64,000 nt of DNA from Paludibacter sp. 47-17 (GTDB lineage: Bacteria > Bacteroidota > Bacteroidia > Bacteroidales > Paludibacteraceae): NCBI GenBank assembly GCA_001898935.1, contig MKVT01000013.1:124001-188000 (forward strand). Direction: 5' to 3'. Positions 28,214 through 36,826 of this stretch are shown here, piece by piece; position 1 is the stretch's first letter, and each line of letters starts with the position of its first letter. A model generated the notes under the pieces. The model was given only the letters and a program-made list of their open reading frames with translations. It made no database searches and was not told the origin of the DNA. Position numbers and translations under genes: made by a program.

Positions 28214-29704
28214 TTAACGCTGAAGCACATACAAACCGTCGCGCGGCAACAAACGCTTCAGATTGGCAATATTATAAAGCGTCACGGCCTGCGTCACCGC
28301 GGTATATTCCATATATTCGGGAATACTCATATCGTAACGATCGCGGTTGGTATGCCAGATTTCGCGGTAATTAAAATTATAACCCAGCGGATCGGTATTC
28401 CGGAAAGCAATCACCGGCACTCCATGCATTTGAAAATAGGCATGATCGCTGCTTCCCGGCTTTGTAGGCGGAAGTTGAGGACTGGCCGTATTTTTTTCAA
28501 CCGTAAACGGGATCTGCGGATGATAATCGGCCAAACCTTCAGTGCATTTCACAATATCGTCGTACATATTGGCCGGAACCACCAGTCCCGAGGCAGCGGT
28601 AGGCCCACCATCGCGGTTGAAATAATTCGAAATCCGGTGCAATTTATCCTTGTTTTGTTCCACCCAGAATTTCGAGCCCAGCAAGCCGAATTCTTCGCCT
28701 GCCCAAAAACAAAACAACAACGTACGGTCGGGGCCGGAACCTCCGGCCGCCATTATCATACGCGCCATTTCGAGGTTGGGAGCTACTCCCGTACCACAAT
28801 CCACTCCCCCGGTCGCCACATCGTAAGCATCGAGATGGCAACCCGACATGACGTATTCGTCGGGATACTTCACACCTTTAATTTTACCGATCACATTGTG
28901 ATACTTCACCGGACCTGGTTTAAAATGGTTCCGGATATCGAATTCCAACACCACATATTCGCGCCGTTCGGCCTTTTCCCTGATTTTCCGGTATTGCTGT
29001 TCATTGAGTTTAATGTCGGGCGTCGATGGCAGATGGTCAAACGACATCGTCCATACATTGTTACGGTCGTAGGTGGCCACCAAGGGTACGGGAGCCGATT
29101 GGATGATCCCGAGAATACCGGCTTCCACCATTTCGCGGTAAAACAACGCAGGCTCTGGTTTGCGTTTAGCAGGCTCTTTCACCGTATCGTTGAACTGACG
29201 GACAGCCCTCCGCAGAGAATCTCCTTTAGCCGACCAATCGATGGGAAAACCCGTATTAGTACCTTCAATAAGCACCCAGGCCCCTTTCAGTTTACCTTTC
29301 ATCCGTTGAAATTCGGCCGATGTCTTGGGCTCGATCAGCACAGGTCCACGTTGAAGACCCTTGGTGCCCGATGTGTACGAAGGTGTCACAAATTCGAGCA
29401 CCTCCGATTCGTCGCCATACATACGCCCGAACCAGGGTCCCCGGTTGAATCCTACAGGCAACTCGCCCACTTCCTGGATTTCAACTTCCAATCCCCATTT
29501 CTCGAGTTGGCCGGCCACCCAATAGGTAGCTGTCGTGTAGGCATCCGATCCGATCGGCCTTCCGCCGATTCTGTTCGACAACACATCCAAATGATGCATG
29601 GTACGATTGTCGGTCCGGCCGATTTCAATGATTCGTCGTGCTACCTTAGTCTGAGCCTGAAGCGAAAAAGCACTTACCAAAAGTACTACCAATAATCTGA
29701 TCAT
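28214..29704 (-). CDS. Secreted M28-family zinc aminopeptidase
   Basis: About 496 residues after choosing the ATG at 29704, which gives the signal peptide MIRLLVVLLVSAFSLQAQ. An in-frame start at 29770 would overlap the upstream kinase gene and precede the signal. A PA-like inserted domain occupies roughly residues 100-260. The di-zinc peptidase core has CHLDAYDVATGGVDCGTGVA (His and bridging Asp ligands), FWAGEEFGLLGSKF (catalytic Glu, Glu ligand), a YFNRDGGP region and SSDHAYFQMHGVPVIAF (final His). All expected ligands appear present. It should be an exported exopeptidase. It is 7 bp after the REC-histidine kinase gene stop and heads the run of exported proteins. Confidence 0.88.
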   Translation of the reverse strand: MIRLLVVLLVSAFSLQAQTKVARRIIEIGRTDNRTMHHLDVLSNRIGGRPIGSDAYTTATYWVAGQLEKWGLEVEIQEVGELPVGFNRGPWFGRMYGDESEVLEFVTPSYTSGTKGLQRGPVLIEPKTSAEFQRMKGKLKGAWVLIEGTNTGFPIDWSAKGDSLRRAVRQFNDTVKEPAKRKPEPALFYREMVEAGILGIIQSAPVPLVATYDRNNVWTMSFDHLPSTPDIKLNEQQYRKIREKAERREYVVLEFDIRNHFKPGPVKYHNVIGKIKGVKYPDEYVMSGCHLDAYDVATGGVDCGTGVAPNLEMARMIMAAGGSGPDRTLLFCFWAGEEFGLLGSKFWVEQNKDKLHRISNYFNRDGGPTAASGLVVPANMYDDIVKCTEGLADYHPQIPFTVEKNTASPQLPPTKPGSSDHAYFQMHGVPVIAFRNTDPLGYNFNYREIWHTNRDRYDMSIPEYMEYTAVTQAVTLYNIANLKRLLPRDGLYVLQR

Positions 29705-29711
29705 AGAGTAG

Positions 29712-30818
29712 TTAGTCCTGACAGGCCGCAGGCAACTTGAAACTAAAGGTCGTACCTTTGTCGGGTTCACTGCTCACGGTTAATGTTCCATTATTATATT
29801 CTACAAAATCTTTCACCAACAACAACCCAAGTCCCGAACCTTTTTCGTTACCTGTACCATAGGTGGTAAAATGCTGACTCGGTTTAAACAAGCGGCTCAA
29901 CGCTTCTTCGGTCATCCCTATTCCATTGTCGCTCACCGAAATACGTACCCATCCTTCTTCCTCGGCATCGTCTACCGAAACCACAATCTTTCCGTTTGCC
30001 TTGGTGAATTTAATCGCATTCGACAATAAATTCCTGAAAATCAAACTCAACGAATTCGAATCAACATATACGGTATATACTTTGGGCGCTACAAATTCGA
30101 GCGAGATCTGCTTGGAATTAGCAATTGGTTTGAGCAATCGTATGCTTTCCATCACTGCCAGATTAATGATCACATCCTGAGGATCGATAACAATCCGTTT
30201 CGACTGACTGCGCGACCAGTTGAGCAAGTTGTCGAGCAGGTACATGACGCTTTTCGAAGTAGTGCGCAATTCTTCCACCAGTCGCGCCTTCAGAGGATCG
30301 TTGAATACCAGGTCTTCCGACAATAAATCCAATACCTGGCTGAAATTACCGCAAGGTCCCCGCAAGTCGTGCGAAATAATCGAGAAAAGCTTGTCTTTCG
30401 TGGCATTAAGCTGCTGCAACTCCTTACTTTGCTGCCTGATTTTCAAATGAGTGGAAACACGAACTTTTACTTCTTCGGCCTTAAAAGGTTTACTCACATA
30501 ATCGACGCCACCTACCGCAAAAGCCTGAATCACACTTTCCGTATCGCTCAGAGCACTGATAAAAATTACCGGAATCTCGGCCAATTCGGGCGAACTTTTC
30601 AGACGCTTGCAAACTTCGTATCCATTAATATCGGGCATCATTATATCGAGCAAAATCAAATCAGGCTTCTGCAATTTTGCTACTTCAAGAGCCTGGTTAC
30701 CGTTGAGCACCGGACGTACCCTATACCCCTCCAACCTCAGAATTTCGCTGAGTACTTTCAGGTTGGCCGGAGCATCGTCGGCAATTAAAATATCGTACAT
30801 CTGATTACGTTCGTTCAT
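29712..30818 (-). CDS. Receiver-histidine kinase (REC-HisKA-HATPase)
   Basis: About 368 residues, soluble with no membrane helix. An N-terminal receiver has D58 as phosphoacceptor (DLILLDIMMPDINGYE) and K110 (YVSKPF). It is followed by HisKA with H150 (FSIISHDLRGPCGNF) and a HATPase domain with N box NLLSNAIKFT, G1 VSDNGIGM and G2 GSGLGLLLVK. The receiver-first order means it is probably controlled by phosphoryl transfer from another kinase. Several ATGs are possible (30827, 30818, 30800); 30818 is a compromise. A -7-like TATTTTTG (minus) at 30915-30922 serves it. It is divergent from the hybrid kinase at 31008 and is a paralogue of 33416-34531. Confidence 0.87.
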   Translation of the reverse strand: MNERNQMYDILIADDAPANLKVLSEILRLEGYRVRPVLNGNQALEVAKLQKPDLILLDIMMPDINGYEVCKRLKSSPELAEIPVIFISALSDTESVIQAFAVGGVDYVSKPFKAEEVKVRVSTHLKIRQQSKELQQLNATKDKLFSIISHDLRGPCGNFSQVLDLLSEDLVFNDPLKARLVEELRTTSKSVMYLLDNLLNWSRSQSKRIVIDPQDVIINLAVMESIRLLKPIANSKQISLEFVAPKVYTVYVDSNSLSLIFRNLLSNAIKFTKANGKIVVSVDDAEEEGWVRISVSDNGIGMTEEALSRLFKPSQHFTTYGTGNEKGSGLGLLLVKDFVEYNNGTLTVSSEPDKGTTFSFKLPAACQD

Positions 30819-30914
30819 ATCATGCATGGCGTACAAGTTATTTTATCATAGAAAGCCGATAACTTCTCATCGAACAACCGTTGTGTTTTACTAATGAATT
30901 ATTATATTATTTCA

Positions 30915-30993
30915 CAAAAATAGAATAATTTTCTGATGATTCAGCATAAAAACACTTTGCGAGTTGAATTTTTAAAAAAAAGCACTACTTTCG
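30915..30993. promoter_or_regulatory. Divergent promoters of the two kinase genes
   Basis: On the minus strand, TATTTTTG (30915-30922) faces the REC-kinase. On the plus strand, TTG (30964-30966) plus 19 bp plus TACTTTCG (30986-30993, one mismatch to TAnnTTTG) faces the hybrid kinase. The plus promoter leaves a leader of only about 14 bp before the ATG at 31008. Confidence 0.55.
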
Positions 30994-31007
30994 TTTCTTC
31001 AAACTCA

Positions 31008-33227
31008 ATGAATGGAATGAACAAGGATTTCGAACATGACGCATCGCTGCCAAAAAGAGAATTCAACTCAACATTACCCGAATTGGAACTCAGCAATTAC
31101 AACTCCTTCGAATGGACCTGTAATAAACTGACCTGCAACTTTCAACAGCTTATCAATTCAATCACGCTTATTTATTCGAGGCCCGATCTCGATTTTATTG
31201 AACGGAATATTCCTTCGGTGCTGGCCTCCATGGCCCGGTTTACCAATGCCGATCACCTGGCCGTGTGTACCTGCGGCCCCAATTATAAAACCATTACTTC
31301 GTATTACGAATGGAATGCGCCCGAAGTGGAATTTATTCAGGGAAATTCGGGGAAGGTGACAACAGCCAATTTTTTAAAATATTATTACCCCCTTCATGCG
31401 CAAGGAAAAGAAATTTACCTAAAAAAAACCATTCAATCGGAAAAAGAGCTAAAACCGGTCACCGACCAGATGATCCTTAACGGAATAAAAAGCCTGATCA
31501 GCTTTCCTTTGTTTCAAAACAACTCGCTGATTGGAACAATAGAATTTTACTACCTCCGCCACGATACCGATTTCCACGAACGCGAACTTAGTTTTTTGCG
31601 GTATTTTGCTCAGTTACAATCCAATGTTATTCAACGTATACTGCATCATAAAAAATGGCTGGAGGACGCCAATGCGTATGTCACCCGTCAGCAAGGATAC
31701 GAAAAAGAACTGAAAGCAGCCCGAAAAAATGCTGAAAATGCCAAAAAAGCAAAAGAAACATTTTTTGTCAATCTAAGCCATGAAATACGCACTCCGCTGA
31801 ATATCATTTCAGGAATGCATCGCGAACTCATGCGCGAACAGCTCAACAGCCGGCAGAAACAATTCCTGCAACAGTCGGCAGTGGCTTCCAAATTATTGCT
31901 CAACCTGTTTCAAAACGTGATGGATATCAACGATATGGAAAGTGGCAATTTCACCTTAAAACAAAGAGACTTTAATTTAAGGCAGCTGCTGCTCGAGGTA
32001 AAAGAGATGATGGACGGCAAAATAAACGAAAACAAATCGATTGACTTCCAAATGATTATAGCCGACAATCTGCCCGGAGCCTACAAAGGCGACGATCAGC
32101 GACTGCAACAGGTTTTAATCAAACTGATTTCAAATGCGTTCAAATTTACCGAACGGGGCGTGATTCGTGTCGAAGCCACTATCCGGCGCAAAACCAGTGG
32201 CTTTCACGAAATTCTCTTTGAAATTGCCGATTCGGGCATTGGTATGAGCAAAGACTTTATCGACACTGTTTTCACGCGGTTTTCACAGGAAGATGATTCG
32301 TTGAACCGCATACACAGAGGTGCCGGCCTGGGATTGTTTATTTGTCACCGCTTGGTGAAGTACATGGGAGGCACCCTTACTTTCGAGAGCGAAAAAGGCA
32401 TAGGAACCCTCATTCATCTCACGCTACCCTTAGCCCTGGGCAACGAAAAAAGCCTGGAATCTCAGCAGATGCAGGCCTCCGGTTATTCTTTCAAGAACAT
32501 GAAAGTATTGCTGGTCGAGGATAACGACACAAACCGTTTTATCGCCCGCCAATCGCTCCTTTCAACGGGTTGTGAAACCTACGAAGCTTCCAACGGAGAA
32601 GAAGCAGTTGCATACCTGCGTACCCACAATGTAGATATCATCCTGATGGATATTCAAATGCCGGTGATGAATGGCCTGGAAGCAACCCGGCTGATACGCA
32701 AGGAACTAAAACTAAAGACGCCGGTAATAGCCTTTACCGCCAACGCGGTGGACAGCGAAATCGCCAAATACATGAGTTACGGTATGGAGGATTATATCGT
32801 AAAACCCTATCGTGAAGATGAATTATTCGAAAAAATTAAAAAACTTACCCGTTCAATCCAAGAGAATATGATGGAATATAATTCGACAGAAAAATTGTAC
32901 GATCTGAGTTACCTGCAGGAATTAAGTCAGGGCGATGAAAGTTTTACACGTCAGATAATAGAAACTTTTCTGATAATGGCCGAGCAATCGGTCGAACAAC
33001 TCAGGGCCGCCCAAACCGACAACGATGTGTCGGCCGTACGGAGGATAGCACACAAAATAAAACCGACTCTGGCAAATTTCCAGATCACATCGCTTAAAGC
33101 GCTGATTGAAAAGCTAAATCAGGCGGAGCCTGGAAGCATGGAACCAGAGGAATTACGCAGGGATGTCGATAAAGTAATCGACATTCTCACCATTATTCAG
33201 TCGCAACTGAAAGAAACGCTCGGTTGA
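31008..33227 (+). CDS. GAF hybrid histidine kinase with receiver and Hpt
   Basis: About 739 residues, soluble. A GAF-like sensor occupies about 55-215, followed by a coiled linker rich in Lys/Ala (KELKAARKNAENAKKAKE). HisKA has H258 (NLSHEIRTPLNI). HATPase has N box LIKLISNAFKFT, G1 ADSGIGM and G2 GAGLGLFIC. The receiver has D548 (IILMDIQMPVMNG) and K (IVKPY). The C-terminal Hpt domain has H682 (RIAHKIKPTL). All phosphorelay residues are in place, so a full His-Asp-His relay is expected, passing phosphate to another receiver. Upstream in-frame starts from 30936 were rejected because they precede the predicted promoter. No output domain. Confidence 0.88.
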   Translation: MNGMNKDFEHDASLPKREFNSTLPELELSNYNSFEWTCNKLTCNFQQLINSITLIYSRPDLDFIERNIPSVLASMARFTNADHLAVCTCGPNYKTITSYYEWNAPEVEFIQGNSGKVTTANFLKYYYPLHAQGKEIYLKKTIQSEKELKPVTDQMILNGIKSLISFPLFQNNSLIGTIEFYYLRHDTDFHERELSFLRYFAQLQSNVIQRILHHKKWLEDANAYVTRQQGYEKELKAARKNAENAKKAKETFFVNLSHEIRTPLNIISGMHRELMREQLNSRQKQFLQQSAVASKLLLNLFQNVMDINDMESGNFTLKQRDFNLRQLLLEVKEMMDGKINENKSIDFQMIIADNLPGAYKGDDQRLQQVLIKLISNAFKFTERGVIRVEATIRRKTSGFHEILFEIADSGIGMSKDFIDTVFTRFSQEDDSLNRIHRGAGLGLFICHRLVKYMGGTLTFESEKGIGTLIHLTLPLALGNEKSLESQQMQASGYSFKNMKVLLVEDNDTNRFIARQSLLSTGCETYEASNGEEAVAYLRTHNVDIILMDIQMPVMNGLEATRLIRKELKLKTPVIAFTANAVDSEIAKYMSYGMEDYIVKPYREDELFEKIKKLTRSIQENMMEYNSTEKLYDLSYLQELSQGDESFTRQIIETFLIMAEQSVEQLRAAQTDNDVSAVRRIAHKIKPTLANFQITSLKALIEKLNQAEPGSMEPEELRRDVDKVIDILTIIQSQLKETLG

Positions 33228-33270
33228 CAGCATTTTTTCCGTTTATATTGAATAAAATAATTCAAACCTA

Positions 33271-33299
33271 TTGATATTTAAAATAATTTACTACTTTTG
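33271..33299 (+). promoter_or_regulatory. Promoter and 110-nt leader of the second REC-kinase
   Basis: TTG 33271-33273, an 18-bp spacer, and TACTTTTG 33292-33299. The ATG is at 33416, so the leader is about 110 nt. Within it, ATTTTGTA (33319-33326) and TACAAAAT (33332-33339) can pair into a hairpin. No known riboswitch is recognised. This promoter probably drives the whole polysaccharide operon. Confidence 0.65.
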
Positions 33300-33415
33300 C
33301 ATGTAGAAATAGTAAATAATTTTGTAGCAATTACAAAATCTGAAAACTAGTCTGAATTACTTATAAATGCTTGTTTGCAACTCTCTCGAAAAGTAGGCAA
33401 CTTCATTTAGTAAAC

Positions 33416-34531
33416 ATGAAGAAAGTAATCGTAATCGACGACAATACAGTATCGCTGGTACTGATCGCAAAAATATTAACTACGGCAGGTTACAAAGCGG
33501 TTGTGACCGACGACGCAGTAAATGCGCTTGAAAAAATAAGGTCGGAGAAGCCATCACTGATCATATTGGATATCGAGATGCCGGAAATCACTGGGTTTGA
33601 ACTCTGTAGAAAAATCAAAACTCAGGATGATCTGAAAGATATACCGGTTATATTCTTAACGGCCAACCAGGAAACCGATACCATGGTAGAAGGTTTTCAA
33701 TCGGGAGGTGTCGACTTTATCACCAAGCCATTCAGAAAAGAAGAGTTGTACGTGCGGGTACGAAATCATATCGAGCTGGCCGAATCGCGTAAAACCATCG
33801 TAGAGATGAACAATTCGCGCGACAAGCTGTACTCGATTATTGCTCATGACATTCGTTCCCCGCTGGCAGGGATCTTACAAACCATCGACGCCATCGATCA
33901 GGGTTTTTTTGATCCGTCCTCTGAGCTTTTCAGCGAAATTATTCGGGATTTAAAAAATCGGACAAATGAGACAAACACTTTACTGAACAGTTTGTTACAG
34001 TGGACGAGAATGCAGGACAAGAACGTGGCGCTCAACCTTAAGATGACCAATATATACGAGTTGATGAAAAGTTGTATTAGTCTTCTTGAACTGAACGCCA
34101 AAGAAAAAAACATCGGCATAGAGCTCAAGTTGAAGAAAAATTTTGAAGCATTTTGTGACGAAGTAAGTACGCATACCGTGTTCAGAAACCTGATCAACAA
34201 TGCAATTAAGTTTACGCCGGAAAACGGGAAAGTAATTATAAACGGCAAAAGCGGCCTGCGGTACATGGAAGTTTCGATTGAAGATACGGGAGTGGGGATG
34301 AGCGCCGAAGTCATCAACAAGATACTGGTCGAAAACGAACATTATACCAGTTTTGGTACTCACAACGAAAAGGGGACAGGATTGGGATTGATGATCGTAA
34401 AAAACTTTATACAACGTAATAAAGGACTTTTAAAAATCGAAAGCGAAGTAGGTGCGGGGAGTAAATTTACAGTATGCCTGCCTTCCTTACCCCGGGCCGG
34501 TAGCGTATCGAAAAAAAGAAAGTTGAAATAG
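33416..34531 (+). CDS. Receiver-histidine kinase (REC-HisKA-HATPase), paralogue
   Basis: About 371 residues, soluble. The receiver has D52 (SLIILDIEMPEITGFE) and Lys in FITKPF. HisKA carries H144 (YSIIAHDIRSPLAGI), N box NLINNAIKFT, G1 EDTGVGM and G2 GTGLGLMIVK. The ATG at 33416 starts directly with MKKVIVIDDN; residues upstream in frame are not receiver-like. It shares the unusual YTSFGTHNEKG/FTTYGTGNEKG lid with the kinase at 29712, showing that the two arose by duplication. It is 28 bp before the lone receiver and the first gene of the run into the glycan genes. Confidence 0.88.
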   Translation: MKKVIVIDDNTVSLVLIAKILTTAGYKAVVTDDAVNALEKIRSEKPSLIILDIEMPEITGFELCRKIKTQDDLKDIPVIFLTANQETDTMVEGFQSGGVDFITKPFRKEELYVRVRNHIELAESRKTIVEMNNSRDKLYSIIAHDIRSPLAGILQTIDAIDQGFFDPSSELFSEIIRDLKNRTNETNTLLNSLLQWTRMQDKNVALNLKMTNIYELMKSCISLLELNAKEKNIGIELKLKKNFEAFCDEVSTHTVFRNLINNAIKFTPENGKVIINGKSGLRYMEVSIEDTGVGMSAEVINKILVENEHYTSFGTHNEKGTGLGLMIVKNFIQRNKGLLKIESEVGAGSKFTVCLPSLPRAGSVSKKRKLK

Positions 34532-34559
34532 CAAACAAAACGAACAAATTGTGCCTGAA

Positions 34560-34934
34560 ATGAATAAAAAGATATTAATAATTGACGACAACAACGAGTT
34601 CCGGAGGCTGACCAAAACCATCCTGACGAGCAAATACGAAGTAGAAACAGCCATCAATGGTATCGAAGCTTTCGCCTTGTTGCAATCAGGTTATCTACCC
34701 GATTTAATTGTTACCGACCTGATGATGCCAGGGATGGGAGGCAAAGGATTTGTAGAACAACTAAAAAGTAGCGGGGCATTCCGGCAGATCCCGGTCATCG
34801 TCTTATCGTCGATCGATAAAAGCGATGAAAAAATCCAATTGCTACAATTGGGGGCTGCCGACTACCTTGAGAAACCCTACAATCCTACCGAACTACTGAT
34901 CCGGATCGAAAACATTTTCAAATACAGAAGTTAA
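34560..34934 (+). CDS. Single-domain response regulator (CheY-like)
   Basis: 124 residues from the ATG at 34560; a GTG nine bases earlier is less likely. The receiver is complete: DD at 9-10 in ILIIDDNN, D53 (LIVTDLMMPGMGG), Ser at about 83-84 in VIVLSSID and K105 (DYLEKPYNPT). It has no output domain, so it must act by binding a partner or by acting as phosphate sink for the Hpt of the hybrid kinase. It lies 19 bp before the sugar transferase gene, whose N-terminus is itself receiver-like. Confidence 0.9.
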   Translation: MNKKILIIDDNNEFRRLTKTILTSKYEVETAINGIEAFALLQSGYLPDLIVTDLMMPGMGGKGFVEQLKSSGAFRQIPVIVLSSIDKSDEKIQLLQLGAADYLEKPYNPTELLIRIENIFKYRS

Positions 34935-34953
34935 CCAAATCGAAACGCTGCTT

Positions 34954-36066
34954 ATGCTTTATAAGGCATTGTACATAGGAAAAGATCCCTCGTCGGCCAA
35001 CCGGCTGAACGAAGGGGAGAGTCGCTTTGAATGCCAAACCGTAACGACGGTATTTGAGGCAATAGCCATCAAACCTGCCTGCCAATGCGTCCTATACCAG
35101 CACGAGAATGACCAGGAAACCTTACTCGCCCTGCAGGTCCTGAATCAGAATCTGATTCAATCGCCTACCGTCATCTTTGTAATCGGCGATGTAAGCAATG
35201 CGCCTGTCTGGATTAAAAACGGGGCCCATGATGTATTTCCTCCCGACTTCACCCCTTCGTCGCTGGTGGCCCGTTTCAATTTTGTATACGAACATTTCGA
35301 ACAATTGAGCGCCGGCAACCGTAGCGACGACAGGATAACATCGTTTCGCCTGCCCTTGTGGAAACGTGTGTTCGACATTGCTTTTTCGTTGGCTGTGCTC
35401 TTGATATTACTGCCTTTCTTTCTGCTTATCGCCCTGGCCATCCGTATCGAATCGAAAGGTAAGGTTTATTACATAGCCCCCCGGGTGGGCACAGGTTACA
35501 GGATTTTCGGATTTATAAAATTCCGGAGCATGTATCTGAATGCCGATACAAAAGTCGACACCTTGATGAACGACAATCAGTACGTTGTGCGGGAAGCGAA
35601 ATCGGATCAGTACAACAACGAAAGTCCTTTATTAATCAGCGACGACGGGTTGGTACAGGAAGATATTTACAAGGCCAAAAAGTCGAGAAAAAGAGATAAT
35701 GCATTTTTCAAGGTCGCCAACGACCCCCGTATCACGAAGGTAGGACGATTGATCCGGAATACAAGTATCGACGAATTACCTCAATTTATCAATGTGCTGA
35801 AAGGCGACATGTCGATAGTGGGGAATCGTCCGCTTCCGCTTTATGAAGCCGAATTACTCACCACCGACCAATGGTCGAAACGTTTTTCGGCTCCGGCAGG
35901 CATTACAGGACTTTGGCAGATCACAAAACGAGGTGGAGCTAACAAGATGTCGGCCGATGAGCGAAAACAACTCGATGTTGAATATGCCGAGAACTTTTCG
36001 TTCTGGTACGATTTAAGAATAATTTTAAAAACAATCCCTGCAATGTTGCAGCATGAAAATGTGTAA
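34954..36066 (+). CDS. Sugar-phosphate transferase with N-terminal pseudo-receiver
   Basis: 370 residues. Residues about 1-120 look like a receiver fold with the phosphorylation site gone: the strand QCVLYQHEND stands where the Asp should be, and GAHDVFPPDFTPSSLVARF resembles the end of a receiver (GADDYLTKPF...) with Lys replaced by Pro. A membrane helix follows at about 140-163. The catalytic domain of the bacterial sugar transferase (WcaJ/PglC-like) family then carries FIKFRSM at about 187-193, DPRITKVGRLIRNTSIDELPQ with the Asp-Glu pair at about 273-274, and GNRPLP. It should start glycan synthesis by moving a sugar phosphate to undecaprenyl phosphate. An insertion of about 55 residues follows KFRSM. 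Confidence 0.88.
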   Translation: MLYKALYIGKDPSSANRLNEGESRFECQTVTTVFEAIAIKPACQCVLYQHENDQETLLALQVLNQNLIQSPTVIFVIGDVSNAPVWIKNGAHDVFPPDFTPSSLVARFNFVYEHFEQLSAGNRSDDRITSFRLPLWKRVFDIAFSLAVLLILLPFFLLIALAIRIESKGKVYYIAPRVGTGYRIFGFIKFRSMYLNADTKVDTLMNDNQYVVREAKSDQYNNESPLLISDDGLVQEDIYKAKKSRKRDNAFFKVANDPRITKVGRLIRNTSIDELPQFINVLKGDMSIVGNRPLPLYEAELLTTDQWSKRFSAPAGITGLWQITKRGGANKMSADERKQLDVEYAENFSFWYDLRIILKTIPAMLQHENV

Positions 36067-36079
36067 ACAGAACTGTTGT

Positions 36080-36826
36080 ATGCGAAAACTGATTTTTATC
36101 CTTGTGCTTTTTTTAATTGGCTCTGTGTCGGCGAAGGCTCAGAAGATGACCGATTTATTTAAAGACATCGATAACGACACCATCCTGCTGGAGTTTGATT
36201 TTCCCGAACTGAGCGATCTTGTCAAGGCTGCCCAGGAGCATCATGCCTATCACAAGATGCAGAATGCGCAGATGCGCAATTTTCAATCGCAGATCGATGC
36301 AAAGAAAAGAGAATGGCTGGATCACTTTTATATCGATGCAGACACGCGTTACGGTTTGTACAATTATATTTTTGTTGCCGGGAATCAGAATGTTCCCGGA
36401 ATTACGCCGGTCGATAACCAGTTTAGTTACTATGTAGCCTTTTCGGTGCGGATCCCCTTGTCGGTCTTTACCAAAACCAAGCATGAAATACGGGCGCTCG
36501 AACATACGATCGAGCAGCACCGGGCCTATCAGCAACAGCTCAACGATGAGTTGGAGCGTCTGGTGATCGAGGAGTATTACCTCATGTATACGTTCAGGGA
36601 ACAAATGGTGTCGTTTCAGGAAGTAATGCAAACCGTACGTACGATGTACTTGAAAGCGCTGCGCGATCTGGAGCGGGGTTACATCAGCATGGAAGCCCTT
36701 ATCGATATAGGCGAATCAAAGGCAAAGGCAGAAACTGATTTTTTCAAAGCAAAATATGAATTTTTCATGCATGCAGAAAAATTGATGGCATTAACGGGTT
36801 ATAAATTCAAACCACAGATCCGATGA
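36080..36826 (+). CDS. Single-repeat TolC-like outer-membrane protein
   Basis: About 248 residues with signal peptide MRKLIFILVLFLIGSVSAKAQ; an ATG at 36053 that overlaps the previous gene is an alternative start. The mature protein has a helix (ELSDLVKAAQEH...SQIDAKKREW), two probable outer-membrane strands (FYIDADTRYGLYNYIFV and QFSYYVAFSVRIPLSVF), then a long helical hairpin (TKTKHEIRALEHTIEQH ... GYISMEALIDIGESKAK ... EKLMALTGY). This is the pattern of one TolC repeat, whereas classical TolC has two in about 430 residues. In this operon it occupies the place of a polysaccharide exporter. It overlaps the next gene by 4 bp. Confidence 0.72.
   Translation: MRKLIFILVLFLIGSVSAKAQKMTDLFKDIDNDTILLEFDFPELSDLVKAAQEHHAYHKMQNAQMRNFQSQIDAKKREWLDHFYIDADTRYGLYNYIFVAGNQNVPGITPVDNQFSYYVAFSVRIPLSVFTKTKHEIRALEHTIEQHRAYQQQLNDELERLVIEEYYLMYTFREQMVSFQEVMQTVRTMYLKALRDLERGYISMEALIDIGESKAKAETDFFKAKYEFFMHAEKLMALTGYKFKPQIR

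Noticed and set aside
28352-29695. A 447-codon open frame opposite the M28 peptidase
   Set aside because: Antisense shadow; no signal peptide or motif of its own.
35122-35304. Small minus-strand frames within the sugar transferase gene
   Set aside because: Short antisense frames without start signals; the plus-strand gene is clear.
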